Shown here: positions 1 to 9,329 of the stretch, piece by piece
Numbering within the stretch: position 1 is the stretch's first letter
How the letters are laid out: each line of letters opens with the position of its first letter
DNA from: Ruegeria atlantica
GTDB taxonomy: Bacteria > Pseudomonadota > Alphaproteobacteria > Rhodobacterales > Rhodobacteraceae
Reading direction: 5' to 3'
NCBI GenBank assembly: GCA_013032095.1
Contig: WQBJ01000001.1
Coordinates: forward strand, 124,001-188,000
DNA: 64,000 bases
Position numbers and translations under genes: made by a program
The notes under the pieces: generated by a model
Database searches by the model: none
What the model was told of the DNA's origin: nothing
The model's input: only the letters and a program-made list of their open reading frames with translations

Positions 1-1691
1 CCCTGCGGCTTTTCGTTCTCAAGCTTGGCCTTTGGCGAACCCTCTTTCTCCAGCCAGAAGGCGGGGTCCTGCGGTTCGTTTAGACGCGGGCCACAGCCAC
101 CGTAGATACCGGCGCTTTCATCCGCGGCCTGCATGCGGGCCATGGTGATGTCCATCTCTTCGGCCAGACGGTCCATTGCCTCTTGCGGCGTGAAGGCACC
201 CGAGTTTACGTCACCGATCTGCTGCCACCAGATCTGGGCCAGCTTCGGATAATCTGGCACGTTGATGCCGGTCGGCGACCATGCCACACGGTCAGGCGAG
301 CGGTAGAACTCGACCAAGCCACCCAGCTTGGGTGCGCGCTCGGTGAACGACTCGTGATTGACCGAGCTGTCTCGGATGAAGGTCAGACCCACATGGGACT
401 TCTTCACGTCGACAGTCTTGGAGGTCACGAATTGAGCGTAGAGCCAAGCCGCCTGAGCGCGATCCTCAGGGGTCGATTTCAAGAAGGTCCAGGACCCCAC
501 GTCTTGGTAACCAACCTTCTGGCCTTCTTCCCAGTAGGGGCCATGCGGGCTGGGCGCCATCCGCCACAGCGGCGTGCCTTCGTCATCCACGGTGTTGTTG
601 CCTTCGGACTTCGGTTTCACCATGTCGGCGGTAAAGGCGGTGTACCAGAAGATCTGCTGGGCCACGTTGCCTTGGCTAAGCGCGGGCAGCGATTGGTAGA
701 AGTCATAGGAAGCCGCACCCGGAGGCGCATAGTTCCGCAGCCATTCATCCCACTTGCGGATCGCATAGACCGCAGCCGGGCCGTTTGCAGCACCGCCGCG
801 CGACACCGAAGCGCCGACCGGATTACAAGTGCCCGCTTCCATGCGGATGCCCCATTCGTCGACCGGAACGCCGTTTGGTTCACCCTTGTCGCCGGCACCG
901 GCCATCGACAGCCAGGCGTCGGTCATTCGCCAACCTAGGTCAGGCGCACGCTTGCCGTAGTCCATATGGCCATAGATCGCCACGCCGTCGACTTCTTTGA
1001 CGTCGTTGGTAAAGAATTCGGCGATGTCCTCATAGGCAGACCAGTTGACCGGAACACCAAGGTCATAGCCGTACTTTTCTTTGAAAGCGGCCTTGTTGTC
1101 CTCGTCATCGAACCAGTCTTTGCGGAACCAGTAGAGGTTGGCGAACTGCTGGTCGGGCAGCTGATACAGCTTGCCGTCCGGGCCGGTAGTGAACTGAATG
1201 CCCATGAAGTCATCCAGATCCAGCGTCGGCGAGGTTGTCGCCGCCCAGTCGCCGCCCATCATGTCGGTCAGCGGATATGCCAGTTGCAGACGCGAGTGGG
1301 TGCCGATCAAGTCACTGTCGTTGACGTAGCCGTCATACAGGTTCCGACCCGTTTGCATTTGGGTCTGTACAGCCTGAACCACTTCACCCTCACCGAGGAT
1401 TTGGTGGTTGACCTTGATGCCGGTGATTTCCTCGAACGCCTTGGTCAGAACCTCGGATTCATACGAGTGGGTGGGGATACCCTCGGACAGGACGTTTATT
1501 TCCATGCCGGCGTAGGGTTGTGCAGCTTCAATGAACCACTTCATCTCGGCCATCTGTTCGTCTTTCGACAGGGTCGATGGCTGGAATTCGTCGTCGATCC
1601 AACGTTGTGCTGCGGCTTCGTCTGCCCAAGCAGAACCGTGCCCCGCAATGACGGCAGCCGCCGCCACTGCGGAAAGTAGATGTCTCCGCAT
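1..1691 (-). CDS. ABC importer periplasmic binding protein, glycerol/sugar type (3' end outside window)
   Basis: This is an extracellular solute-binding protein that captures substrate in the periplasm for an ABC importer. The reading frame is open from an ATG at 1691 to the window edge, so at least 563 residues are present and the C-terminus is missing. The start is preceded by GGGAGGAGACAG, a strong ribosome binding site. Residues 1-23 form a signal peptide ending in an SAWA-like cleavage site. The protein is much longer than usual sugar-binding proteins (about 420 aa). That length and stretches such as DQQFANLYWFRKDWF and SKTVDVKKSHVGLTFIRDS resemble the glycerol-binding GlpV type known from rhizobia and Rhodobacterales. 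Family membership is fairly sure; glycerol as substrate is inference. The permeases and ATPase should lie outside the window. Confidence 0.85.
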   Translation of the reverse strand, partial: MRRHLLSAVAAAAVIAGHGSAWADEAAAQRWIDDEFQPSTLSKDEQMAEMKWFIEAAQPYAGMEINVLSEGIPTHSYESEVLTKAFEEITGIKVNHQILGEGEVVQAVQTQMQTGRNLYDGYVNDSDLIGTHSRLQLAYPLTDMMGGDWAATTSPTLDLDDFMGIQFTTGPDGKLYQLPDQQFANLYWFRKDWFDDEDNKAAFKEKYGYDLGVPVNWSAYEDIAEFFTNDVKEVDGVAIYGHMDYGKRAPDLGWRMTDAWLSMAGAGDKGEPNGVPVDEWGIRMEAGTCNPVGASVSRGGAANGPAAVYAIRKWDEWLRNYAPPGAASYDFYQSLPALSQGNVAQQIFWYTAFTADMVKPKSEGNNTVDDEGTPLWRMAPSPHGPYWEEGQKVGYQDVGSWTFLKSTPEDRAQAAWLYAQFVTSKTVDVKKSHVGLTFIRDSSVNHESFTERAPKLGGLVEFYRSPDRVAWSPTGINVPDYPKLAQIWWQQIGDVNSGAFTPQEAMDRLAEEMDITMARMQAADESAGIYGGCGPRLNEPQDPAFWLEKEGSPKAKLENEKPQ

Positions 1692-1934
1692 CTGTCTCCT
1701 CCCAAAGATTATGGTTTCCGGCGCGAACCGGATGGCGAACAGCATCGGCGATTTTTCGCATACGTGTCAAACTAAATTTTTAGTAATTGAGAATTTCGCC
1801 GGTTTCGGGGTGCGGTCTCATCCTCGGTTGCCAATTCGTGAATTCGTTGTAAGCTGCACCTACGATTGTAAAAAATGCCGCTGACCACCGCGGCGACGAT
1901 TAGCTAAAATCACTTGGACGTATGAGGATAGGCA

Positions 1935-3296
1935 ATGTCCCAGAGTCTGTTGAAATACACTCGTGTTCTGGAAATTGTGGGGGACACGATCAAGGTCAGG
2001 GTGCCGCTGGACGGGTCCTCAGACGCGGCAGTTCGGTTCAATGACCTTGCAGTAATTGAGACCGTCGACGGGCACAAAACCCTTGCACAGGCGATCTTTA
2101 TCGACCGGGATGTGGTGACGCTGCAGGTGTTCTCGGGCACCAAGGGCATCTCGACTGAGGCGACGGCGACCTTCCTTGGGCACCCGATGCAAACGCCGTA
2201 TTCGGCCAACATTCTGGGACGTGTTTTCGATGGGGCAGGGGTGGAGATCGACGGTGGGCCGGACCTGTCAGCCGAGCCGAGGATCGACATTGGAGGGCCG
2301 ACCGTTAACCCGGCCGAGCGTGCGGTTCCTAACAAGATGATCCGCACCGATGTGCCGATGATCGACGTGTTCAATACGCTGGTCGAGAGCCAGAAAATCC
2401 CGATCTTTTCCGTCTCGGGTGAGCCGTTCAACGCCTTTCTCAGCCGAATCGGTATTCAGGCAGATGCCGATATCGTAGTGTTCGGCGGGTTGGGACTGAT
2501 CTTTGACGACTACCACACATTCCGGACGTCTTTTGAGGATGCGGGCGTGTTTTCGCGGACCGTGATGTTTGTCAATCAGGCGATGGACCCTCTGGTGGAA
2601 CGCCTTCTGGTACCTGACATGGCGCTGGCCGTGGCCGAGAAATTCGCGGTGGAAGAGGGCAAGCGAGTTCTGGTCCTGTTAACCGACATGACAGCCTTTG
2701 CCGACGCGATGAAAGAGGTTGGCATCAGTCAGGAGCGTGTTCCCTCGCAGCGCGGTTACATGGGCGACCTCTATTCGCAATTGGCGCGGCGTTATGAAAA
2801 AGCCTGCGACTACGCCAAGGGCGGGTCCGTGACCGTTCTGACCGTGACGACGATGCCCGGCAATGACGTGACCCATCCGGTTCCGGACAACACTGGCTAC
2901 ATCACTGAGGGGCAGTTTTATCTGCACTCGGGCGTGATCGACCCGTTCGGCAGCCTCTCACGCCTCAAGCAGAACGTGATCGGCAAGACCACACGGGAAG
3001 ATCACGGTCAGATCATGAACACGATGATCCGCTTCTATTCCGAAAGTCGTGATGCCGCGCAGAAACAGGCGATGGCGTTTGACCTGTCGGATTACGATCA
3101 CCAATTGCTGAAATTCGGCGCGTTGTTCCGCAAGCGGTTCATGGACATCAACGTCTCAATCCCGCTGGAAGAGGCGCTTGATTTGGGGTGGAAAACGCTG
3201 GCTGAGTGCTTCCAGCCTGAACAGTTGCTGATGAAGCAGGCCCTGGTCGACAAGTATTTCCCAAAGGATGCCGATGGCGCGGTTGCAGCTGAATAA
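1935..3296 (+). CDS. atpB: V/A-type ATPase subunit B
   Basis: Non-catalytic nucleotide-binding subunit of the cytoplasmic V1 head, alternating with subunit A. The 453 residues match the family length. Recognisable features are the N-terminal beta-barrel beginning near residue 5 and the VFGGLGLIFDDYHTFR stretch near residue 182. The canonical Walker A loop is absent, as expected for B subunits. GAGGA lies a few bases before the ATG at 1935. It is the first gene of a seven-gene cluster, and its end overlaps the next gene, so translation is probably coupled. In most known clusters B follows A; here it comes first and A last. The 243-base upstream gap, shared with the divergent binding-protein gene, must hold the promoter, but I could not fix its -35 and -10 boxes. 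Confidence 0.96.
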   Translation: MSQSLLKYTRVLEIVGDTIKVRVPLDGSSDAAVRFNDLAVIETVDGHKTLAQAIFIDRDVVTLQVFSGTKGISTEATATFLGHPMQTPYSANILGRVFDGAGVEIDGGPDLSAEPRIDIGGPTVNPAERAVPNKMIRTDVPMIDVFNTLVESQKIPIFSVSGEPFNAFLSRIGIQADADIVVFGGLGLIFDDYHTFRTSFEDAGVFSRTVMFVNQAMDPLVERLLVPDMALAVAEKFAVEEGKRVLVLLTDMTAFADAMKEVGISQERVPSQRGYMGDLYSQLARRYEKACDYAKGGSVTVLTVTTMPGNDVTHPVPDNTGYITEGQFYLHSGVIDPFGSLSRLKQNVIGKTTREDHGQIMNTMIRFYSESRDAAQKQAMAFDLSDYDHQLLKFGALFRKRFMDINVSIPLEEALDLGWKTLAECFQPEQLLMKQALVDKYFPKDADGAVAAE

Positions 3297-3879
3297 ATCG
3301 TCGCTGGCCCGCCAGCAGACGCAGCTGAAAAGCTATGAACGGTTCCTGCCGTCGCTTGACCTGAAGCGCCAGCAGTTGATGGCGGAACGGGTCAAGGCGC
3401 GCGAGGATGTGCGGCGTCTGGAGGAAGAGGTGAAAGACCTGGCCCAGCAGATCGGGGCCAAGCTGCCGATGCTGGCACAACAGGGTGTTGATCTGGACGG
3501 GCTGGTAGAGCTCAAGGACTACAAGGTCAAAGAGGTCAATGTCGTGGGCGTCAAAATGCCAGCCCTTGATCGGATAGATGTCGCGGTTCGTCCATATTCT
3601 CTGCTAGCCAAACCACATTGGGTCGATGCTGCCGCGCAGATGCTGCATGACATGATCGAGGCGCGCCTTCGGGTCAAAGTGGCCGAGGAACGGGTTCGGA
3701 TTTTCGACAAGGCCGTCGCCACGATTACCCAACGTGTCAACCTGTTCGAAAAGGTCCTGATCCCGCGTGCCAAGGCTAATATCAAGAAAATCCGGATTTA
3801 CCTGAGCGATGAGCAGATGCAGTCCGTCGTGCGCTCGAAAATTTCCAAGCGCAAACATGCGCAGGAGGCGGCGTCATGA
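3274..3879 (+). CDS. atpD: V/A-type ATPase subunit D (central stalk)
   Basis: Central rotor shaft that transmits rotation between the V1 head and the membrane ring. The roughly 201 residues are mostly helical, with long heptad-like stretches near both ends as expected for the antiparallel coiled coil. The N-terminus MARLQLNKSS and the block SLDLKRQQLMAER near residue 30 are typical. I chose the ATG at 3274 because AAAGGA precedes it at good spacing; an ATG two codons earlier (3268) is in frame. The gene starts inside the end of atpB and its stop overlaps atpI as ATGA. This signals tight translational coupling. Confidence 0.93.
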   Translation: MARLQLNKSSLARQQTQLKSYERFLPSLDLKRQQLMAERVKAREDVRRLEEEVKDLAQQIGAKLPMLAQQGVDLDGLVELKDYKVKEVNVVGVKMPALDRIDVAVRPYSLLAKPHWVDAAAQMLHDMIEARLRVKVAEERVRIFDKAVATITQRVNLFEKVLIPRAKANIKKIRIYLSDEQMQSVVRSKISKRKHAQEAAS

Positions 3880-5672
3880 GTGTCGCGCGGCTCAAGAAGC
3901 TCTCGCTGGTCGGACGTGCGGCGCAGAAGACCGAGACGCTTGAAGCGTTACAGGAGCTCGGGTGTATGCATGTGCTACCGCTGGCGCCCCCGCCAGCCGA
4001 GCCGGAAAAGATCAGCGAACGCGGTGCAAGAGATGCCTATAAGGCATTGCGTTTCCTAACGGATGTGCCTGAGCCACGGCGTCAGATACAGCGCGATCCG
4101 GACTTCGATATGGAGCACTTCGTCAAAGACGTGCTGGACCTGATGCAGCGCAGCCGCGACATGACGGATCGGCGTGACTTTCTGGCTCATCGAATTTCTC
4201 AGGTGCGGCCATGGGGAGACTTGGATTTTCCACCCAATGACGTGCTGGCCGGCAATCGGTTGTGGTTTTACCAGCTGCCAATGAAGCACAAAAACGCTCT
4301 GGAGCAGCTAACGCTGCCTTGGGCCATCCTGGAGCAGGATCACCGTTTCATCTATGCCGTCCTGATTTCCCCGGATGAACCCACCGACGATATTTTGCCA
4401 GTGGCTCGCACGCATACAGGCTCACTGCCCATTCATGAGCTTGAGGCGCAGCTGGAAGAGGCCGAAGTCGCCATCGAGGCGCTTGAGGCCGAGCGGGTCG
4501 CTCAGACCCGTTACCTGACGCTGATGCGGCGCAATCTGTCCGCGGCTGAAAGTGCGGCGGAACTGGCTCATGCAACACAGAAAGTGCGCGACGAAGAAGC
4601 GATGTTTGCCCTGCAGGGCTGGGTGCCCGAGGATCGGATCGAAGCGGTTCTGGGCATGGCGCATGTCAGGGACGCGGCTGTATTGATCGAAGAGCCGGGG
4701 CCAGACGACTCGCCACCCACGTTGTTAGAGCAACCGGAAAAACGCAGCGCAGCCGTAGACTTGGCGCTGTTTTATCAAGTGCCCGGCTACAAGGATTGGG
4801 ACCCAAGCGTTATCGTCGCGGCCTCCTTCGCGTTCTTCTTTGCGATGATCGTTGCTGATGCGGGCTATGGAGCCGTCATTCTTTTGGGTCTGCTGCTGTT
4901 CTGGAAACGTATGGACGGGACGGTTGGGCAACGTTCGTGGCGGCTGTATGGGCTGATCATTTCCGGCGCGACAATTCTTTATGGTGTTCTGGTCGGCAGT
5001 TACTTCGGGGTGGCACCGCCCGACGGGTCGATCCTCGCCAAGGTCAAAATTCTCGATTTGAACAATTTCGGCGCGATGATGATGGTATCAATCGTTGTCG
5101 GTGTTCTGCACTTGGTGCTGGCCAACGCGCTGGCCGCACGTGCCGCTTGGGGACAGCGCAAGGCGATTGCCAATTTGGGTTGGATTGCGGCGCTGATAGG
5201 AGGCTTTGTCCTGTGGCTCAGCTATATGAAGGGCGACAACCCGACGCCGGGCGCTGTGATCCTCGGTGCGGGCGTTCTGGGTATCCTCCTGTATTCCAGC
5301 GAACGACAGATCAAAAAACCAACCGATTGGGTATGGCGCCTGATCGATGGTATCCAAGCTCTGGCCGGAGCGATGGGCGCCTTTGGGGACGTTCTCAGCT
5401 ATATGCGCCTGTTTGCGCTGGGTTTGGCCTCGGCCTCGCTGGCGATCACCTTCAACGATCTGGCCGTTTCGGTGATGCACGCTTTGAAAGGGCCGGGCAT
5501 TCTGTTCGCGCTGCTGATTCTGATCATCGGCCATATTCTTAACTTCGCTCTCGCGATGATGAGCGGCGTCGTCCACGGGTTACGTCTCAATTACATCGAA
5601 TTCTTTAAATGGGGTCTGCCGGACGAAGGCATCGTCTTTCGCCCGTTCGCCCGCAAGGAGGTTCAGGAATGA
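3876..5672 (+). CDS. atpI: V/A-type ATPase subunit I (membrane stator, a-subunit)
   Basis: Membrane stator subunit that forms the ion half-channels against the K ring and anchors the peripheral stalk. The first half (residues 1-300 or so) is a soluble domain with coiled-coil segments, for example around residues 190-240. The second half holds several membrane segments starting near residue 312. The segment SYMRLFALGLASAS places an arginine at residue 511, the expected essential rotor-facing arginine of this family. At 598 residues it is on the short side, as in the Chlamydia/Bacteroidetes-like enzymes. It overlaps atpD (ATGA) and atpK (ATGA). Confidence 0.95.
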   Translation: MSVARLKKLSLVGRAAQKTETLEALQELGCMHVLPLAPPPAEPEKISERGARDAYKALRFLTDVPEPRRQIQRDPDFDMEHFVKDVLDLMQRSRDMTDRRDFLAHRISQVRPWGDLDFPPNDVLAGNRLWFYQLPMKHKNALEQLTLPWAILEQDHRFIYAVLISPDEPTDDILPVARTHTGSLPIHELEAQLEEAEVAIEALEAERVAQTRYLTLMRRNLSAAESAAELAHATQKVRDEEAMFALQGWVPEDRIEAVLGMAHVRDAAVLIEEPGPDDSPPTLLEQPEKRSAAVDLALFYQVPGYKDWDPSVIVAASFAFFFAMIVADAGYGAVILLGLLLFWKRMDGTVGQRSWRLYGLIISGATILYGVLVGSYFGVAPPDGSILAKVKILDLNNFGAMMMVSIVVGVLHLVLANALAARAAWGQRKAIANLGWIAALIGGFVLWLSYMKGDNPTPGAVILGAGVLGILLYSSERQIKKPTDWVWRLIDGIQALAGAMGAFGDVLSYMRLFALGLASASLAITFNDLAVSVMHALKGPGILFALLILIIGHILNFALAMMSGVVHGLRLNYIEFFKWGLPDEGIVFRPFARKEVQE

Positions 5673-6112
5673 ATGAGCTTGTTCTGACATTGGGTTGGCT
5701 GGGTATCTACGCGCCCATGGCGCTGGGCGCGGCGGCCAGCGCGATTGGCTGTTCGATTGCGGGCATGGCCAGTATCGGCGCGATGACCGAAACCGACGGC
5801 GGCTATGGCCGTTTTGTCGGTGTGTCGGCCTTTCCGTCAACCATGGTGATCTACGGTATCGTCATCATGTTCACCCTGAACCGCGACGTGACGCCGGAAA
5901 ACGCGGGCGGGCTGTTCGGTATCGGTATCCTGTCCGGCATCGCGCTGATGTATTGCGGCATCTGGCAGGGTAGGGCCTGTGCGGCAGCGATTAACGCAAC
6001 CAAAGAGAAACCAGAGATCTTTGGCCTGTCGCTGGCACCTGCCGCGATTATCGAGGGCTTCGGCGTTTTTGCCTTTGTCTTCGCCCTCGTCATCAGCGCG
6101 GGGATTAGCTGA
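5669..6112 (+). CDS. atpK: V/A-type ATPase subunit K (rotor ring proteolipid)
   Basis: Membrane rotor subunit whose ring carries the transported ion. The 147 residues form two helical hairpins (four membrane segments). Only the second hairpin has an ion-binding carboxylate, Glu129 in the IIEGFGVFAF stretch, like Enterococcus-type duplicated proteolipids. Compared from memory with Enterococcus hirae NtpK, Thr58, Gln100 and Glu129 match sodium-site positions, but the glutamine expected after Thr58 is Met59. The coupling ion is therefore uncertain. The start at 5669 overlaps the atpI stop and has AAGGAGG upstream; its stop shares a base with atpE. Confidence 0.95.
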   Translation: MNELVLTLGWLGIYAPMALGAAASAIGCSIAGMASIGAMTETDGGYGRFVGVSAFPSTMVIYGIVIMFTLNRDVTPENAGGLFGIGILSGIALMYCGIWQGRACAAAINATKEKPEIFGLSLAPAAIIEGFGVFAFVFALVISAGIS

Positions 6113-6789
6113 TGGCACAGGATGGGATGATCTCGCACGGCGTTGACGCACTGATCGACAAGCTGAGAAACGATGGGGTGGCTGCTGGTCAGGCGGATGC
6201 GGAGAAACTGAGGGCTGATGCCAAGGCTGAGGCGGCGAAAATTCTGACCGACGCCAAGCGCGAGGCTGATGAGTATCAGAAAAAGGCGCGCTCGGACTCC
6301 GACAACTACCGCGCAGCCGGCGAAGAGGCGCTGAACACCGCTATGCGTGATGCGGTCTTGACGATGAAGGCCGGATTGACGGATCGATTTCGTGAAGATG
6401 TCGAACGTCTGGTCACCAAGGAAATGACCGAACCGGACCTGCTGAAACAGATGATCCTTGAAGTCGTTGGCAGAGCCGCTGAGAGAGCAAACTTCGACGG
6501 CAAAGTACAAGTCATCCTACCAGCCAAGATCGCTACACAAGAGGACATCAAGCAGAACGCTGATGATATCCAGTCGGGTAAGCTGACCAAATACGTGCTT
6601 GGTCTGACCGCCGAGATGCTACGCGAGCAGGTGGAACTGCATGCCTCGGACGACACACAGGATGGCATCCGGGTTCGGGCCGAGGATCAGGGCGTAGTAC
6701 TGGACCTGACCGACAAGGCCGTGGCCTCGTTGCTAATGGAGCATCTACAACCCCGCTTCCGTGCTGTGTTGGAAGGGGTGATCCGCTGA
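6112..6789 (+). CDS. atpE: V/A-type ATPase subunit E (peripheral stalk)
   Basis: Peripheral stalk subunit that holds the catalytic head against the membrane stator. The 225 residues show the usual plan: a long charged N-terminal helix (about residues 30-80, rich in Ala, Lys, Glu and Asp) followed by a globular C-terminal domain. No separate G/H-type stalk gene is visible beside it. Its ATG overlaps the atpK stop in TGATG, and one base separates it from the next gene. The assignment rests on length, charge pattern and its place in the cluster. Confidence 0.9.
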   Translation: MAQDGMISHGVDALIDKLRNDGVAAGQADAEKLRADAKAEAAKILTDAKREADEYQKKARSDSDNYRAAGEEALNTAMRDAVLTMKAGLTDRFREDVERLVTKEMTEPDLLKQMILEVVGRAAERANFDGKVQVILPAKIATQEDIKQNADDIQSGKLTKYVLGLTAEMLREQVELHASDDTQDGIRVRAEDQGVVLDLTDKAVASLLMEHLQPRFRAVLEGVIR

Positions 6790-6790
6790 G

Positions 6791-7483
6791 ATGCCGGACC
6801 CCGATGCCTATATCGCACTGATAAGCAGCCTGCCGGGCTCGGAGCGGTTGTTTGTGGCCAAACAGCCGCCTTTGTCGAGATTGCGGCTGGACAGGCGACT
6901 GAGCGCGCTGAAGCCTGAGGACGCACGTGTTTTGAAGGTGTTGGAGCGTGCTCTGAACTGGAGCGACTACGATATGGACGTCACTGACGCTCAGGCAATT
7001 GAGCGGTGCAAAGAGGCATTGAGGGACATCCCACAACCGACATTGCGAAAGGTCTTTATCGAAAGGATGGACCTGCGCACGGCCATAGCCGCGCTGCGCC
7101 TGCGCAAGCAGGGGGGTAACCCTCCAACTGGAGCCTATGGCACAGGACGATGGAGCCGCCACATTCCGGCTAACTGGAGCGACCCGACCTTCAAGCTGGA
7201 CGGGCCGATGCCGTGGATCAAAGAGGCCAAGCAATTGCTCGACGGCGAAGACCCTCTGGGGTTAGAACGGCTGCTTTTGTCGGTCAGTCAAAAGCAGCTG
7301 AAACGGCACGCCGCGCGTCATTATTTCGATTTCGAAGCGGTGGCGATCTACGTGCTGACCTGGAACATTTTCGACCGCTGGGCGCAAAGCAATGCGCAGG
7401 ACGCGGCCAAGAGATTTGAACATTTGGCGCAGCAGGCCATGGCCGGCGTCGCCGAGATCGGTTTTGATGGAGCAAGCGCATGA
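6791..7483 (+). CDS. V-ATPase-associated protein, DUF2764-like (C-subunit position)
   Basis: Protein of 230 residues with no signal peptide or membrane segment and many Leu/Arg/Trp-rich helices. It looks like the DUF2764 family, found between subunits E and A in V-ATPase clusters of Bacteroidetes, Chlamydiae and spirochaetes. There it probably replaces subunit C, the collar between ring and stalk. Supporting sight evidence is its position between atpE and atpA, the N-terminal YIALISSLP motif, and the FDFEAVAIYVLTWNIFDRW block near residue 177. The end overlaps atpA as ATGA. The role as a C-subunit analogue is inference. Confidence 0.72.
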   Translation: MPDPDAYIALISSLPGSERLFVAKQPPLSRLRLDRRLSALKPEDARVLKVLERALNWSDYDMDVTDAQAIERCKEALRDIPQPTLRKVFIERMDLRTAIAALRLRKQGGNPPTGAYGTGRWSRHIPANWSDPTFKLDGPMPWIKEAKQLLDGEDPLGLERLLLSVSQKQLKRHAARHYFDFEAVAIYVLTWNIFDRWAQSNAQDAAKRFEHLAQQAMAGVAEIGFDGASA

Positions 7484-9321
7484 CAGCCCCGACCCCCGCC
7501 ACGCAGACCGCCACCGCCCGCGTTGTCTCGGTGCAGGAGGGGCTGGTGCAGATCCAAGCCAATCATGATGCTTCGGGCCAGCCGGGGCAGTTGGTAAAAA
7601 ACGAGGTCGTTTTCATCCTGCCTACACGCCCCGGTCCTGGTGGTCGTCAAGAGCGCCTGAAAGCAGAAGTACTGCGTGTACGCGGCGATACGGCGGATGT
7701 ACAAGTGTATGAGAGTACCGATGGTGTCGCCGTTGGCGACCCGGTCGAACAATCGGGACAGTTGCTATCGGTCGAACTGGGGCCGGGTCTGCTGGGGCAG
7801 GTGTTTGACGGCTTGCAATCGCCGCTGCCCAAGGTGGCTGCCGAGTTCGGAACATTCCTGCCGCGCGGTGCGGATGTGGCACCGCTGGACGATCAGATGA
7901 AGTGGTCGTTTACGCCGTCGATCAAGGTCGGCGACACGGTGACTGCGGGCGACAGTATCGGAACTGTGCCCGAGGGCCATTTCAACCATAAGATTATGCT
8001 GCCCTTCAATTGGGTGGGGGACTACAAGGTCGTCTGGGTCCAGAAAGGCGCGGCCACGATCCACGACATTGTTGCGCGTCTTGAGGACTCGCAGGGTGGA
8101 GAGCATACGCTGACCCTTTCTCAGAAATGGCCGGTTCGTCGACCTCTGCCAGAAAGCATCCTGAAACGCGCCCTTTCCGAGCGGCTCTATCCGACCGAGC
8201 CGGTCCTAACCTCTCAGCGCCTGATCGACACGTTCTTCCCCATAGCGCGCGGGGGAACAGCCTGTATTCCCGGACCGTTCGGTGCTGGCAAGACGGTGCT
8301 TCAAAACCTGATCGCCCGGAACGCAAAAGTGGATATCGTCATCGTCGTAGCCTGCGGAGAGCGCGCGGGTGAGGTGGTTGAGACGATTCATGAATTCCCA
8401 AAGATGACCGATCCGACCACTGGCGGTAGCCTGATGGATCGAACGATCATAATTTGCAACACGTCCTCAATGCCAGTCGCCGCCCGAGAGGCGTCGATCT
8501 TTACTGGCATCACATTGGGCGAGTACTACCGCCAGATGGGTTACGACGTGCTGCTGATCGCAGACAGCACCAGCCGTTGGGCGCAGGCGATGCGCGAAAC
8601 GTCCGGGAAGCTTGAGGAAATCCCGGGCGAAGAGGGTTTTCCCGCTTACCTGGAAAGCTCGATCAAGGGGCTTTACGAGCGCGCAGGCGCGGTGAAAACC
8701 AATGACGGCGATCTGGGCAGCCTGACCCTGATCGGCACCGTCTCACCTGCGGGCGGTAACTTTGACGAGCCGGTCACGCAATCCACCTTGTCCACGGTGA
8801 AGTGCTTCCTCGGCTTGTCTTCGGAACGCGCCTACAAGCGGTTCTACCCCGCGGTCGACCCGATGCTCAGCTGGTCGCGCTACACGGATCAGCTATCGGA
8901 CTGGTACGACAAAAACGCAGAGGCCGGCTGGACCCGAAAAGTGCGCGAGCTTCTGGATTTGATCGAAAAGGGCGAGCAGGTCGATCAGATGATGCAGGTG
9001 ACGGGCGAAGAGGGCGTCACCATCGAGGATTTTATCACTCAGCAAAAGGCGCTGTTCGTGGATATGGTGTACCTGCAGCAGGACGCGTTCGACAAAGTAG
9101 ATGCAACTGTCCCGCTTGAGCGCCAGAAGATGACATTCAAGCTGGTGTATGATGTGACCCAATCGACGGCAGAATTCGCGGATAAGGCCGAAGTTCGGCA
9201 GGTGTTCACGCAGCTCACCGGATTGCTGAAAAACTTCCACTACGCTGCAGAAAACACGCCGGAATTCAAATCGATCTGGGGCCAGATTCAGGATCTGTGT
9301 CGCGACAAGTTCGGAATGTGA
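7480..9321 (+). CDS. atpA: V/A-type ATPase catalytic subunit A
   Basis: Catalytic ATP-hydrolysing or ATP-synthesising subunit of the V1 head. The 613 residues include the Walker A loop GPFGAGKT at residues 265-272 (Lys271), the insert typical of A subunits before it, and the conserved LIADSTSRWAQAMRE segment near residue 358. Length and motifs are complete, so the enzyme is probably functional. It is the last gene of the cluster, although in most genomes A is near the front and directly before B. No F or G subunit gene follows; two tRNA genes on the other strand lie next. Confidence 0.97.
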   Translation: MTAPTPATQTATARVVSVQEGLVQIQANHDASGQPGQLVKNEVVFILPTRPGPGGRQERLKAEVLRVRGDTADVQVYESTDGVAVGDPVEQSGQLLSVELGPGLLGQVFDGLQSPLPKVAAEFGTFLPRGADVAPLDDQMKWSFTPSIKVGDTVTAGDSIGTVPEGHFNHKIMLPFNWVGDYKVVWVQKGAATIHDIVARLEDSQGGEHTLTLSQKWPVRRPLPESILKRALSERLYPTEPVLTSQRLIDTFFPIARGGTACIPGPFGAGKTVLQNLIARNAKVDIVIVVACGERAGEVVETIHEFPKMTDPTTGGSLMDRTIIICNTSSMPVAAREASIFTGITLGEYYRQMGYDVLLIADSTSRWAQAMRETSGKLEEIPGEEGFPAYLESSIKGLYERAGAVKTNDGDLGSLTLIGTVSPAGGNFDEPVTQSTLSTVKCFLGLSSERAYKRFYPAVDPMLSWSRYTDQLSDWYDKNAEAGWTRKVRELLDLIEKGEQVDQMMQVTGEEGVTIEDFITQQKALFVDMVYLQQDAFDKVDATVPLERQKMTFKLVYDVTQSTAEFADKAEVRQVFTQLTGLLKNFHYAAENTPEFKSIWGQIQDLCRDKFGM

Positions 9322-9329
9322 GGAGAAAA

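Noticed and set aside
183..938. Plus-strand open frame inside the binding-protein gene
   Set aside because: The minus strand reads as a full solute-binding protein with signal peptide across this region.
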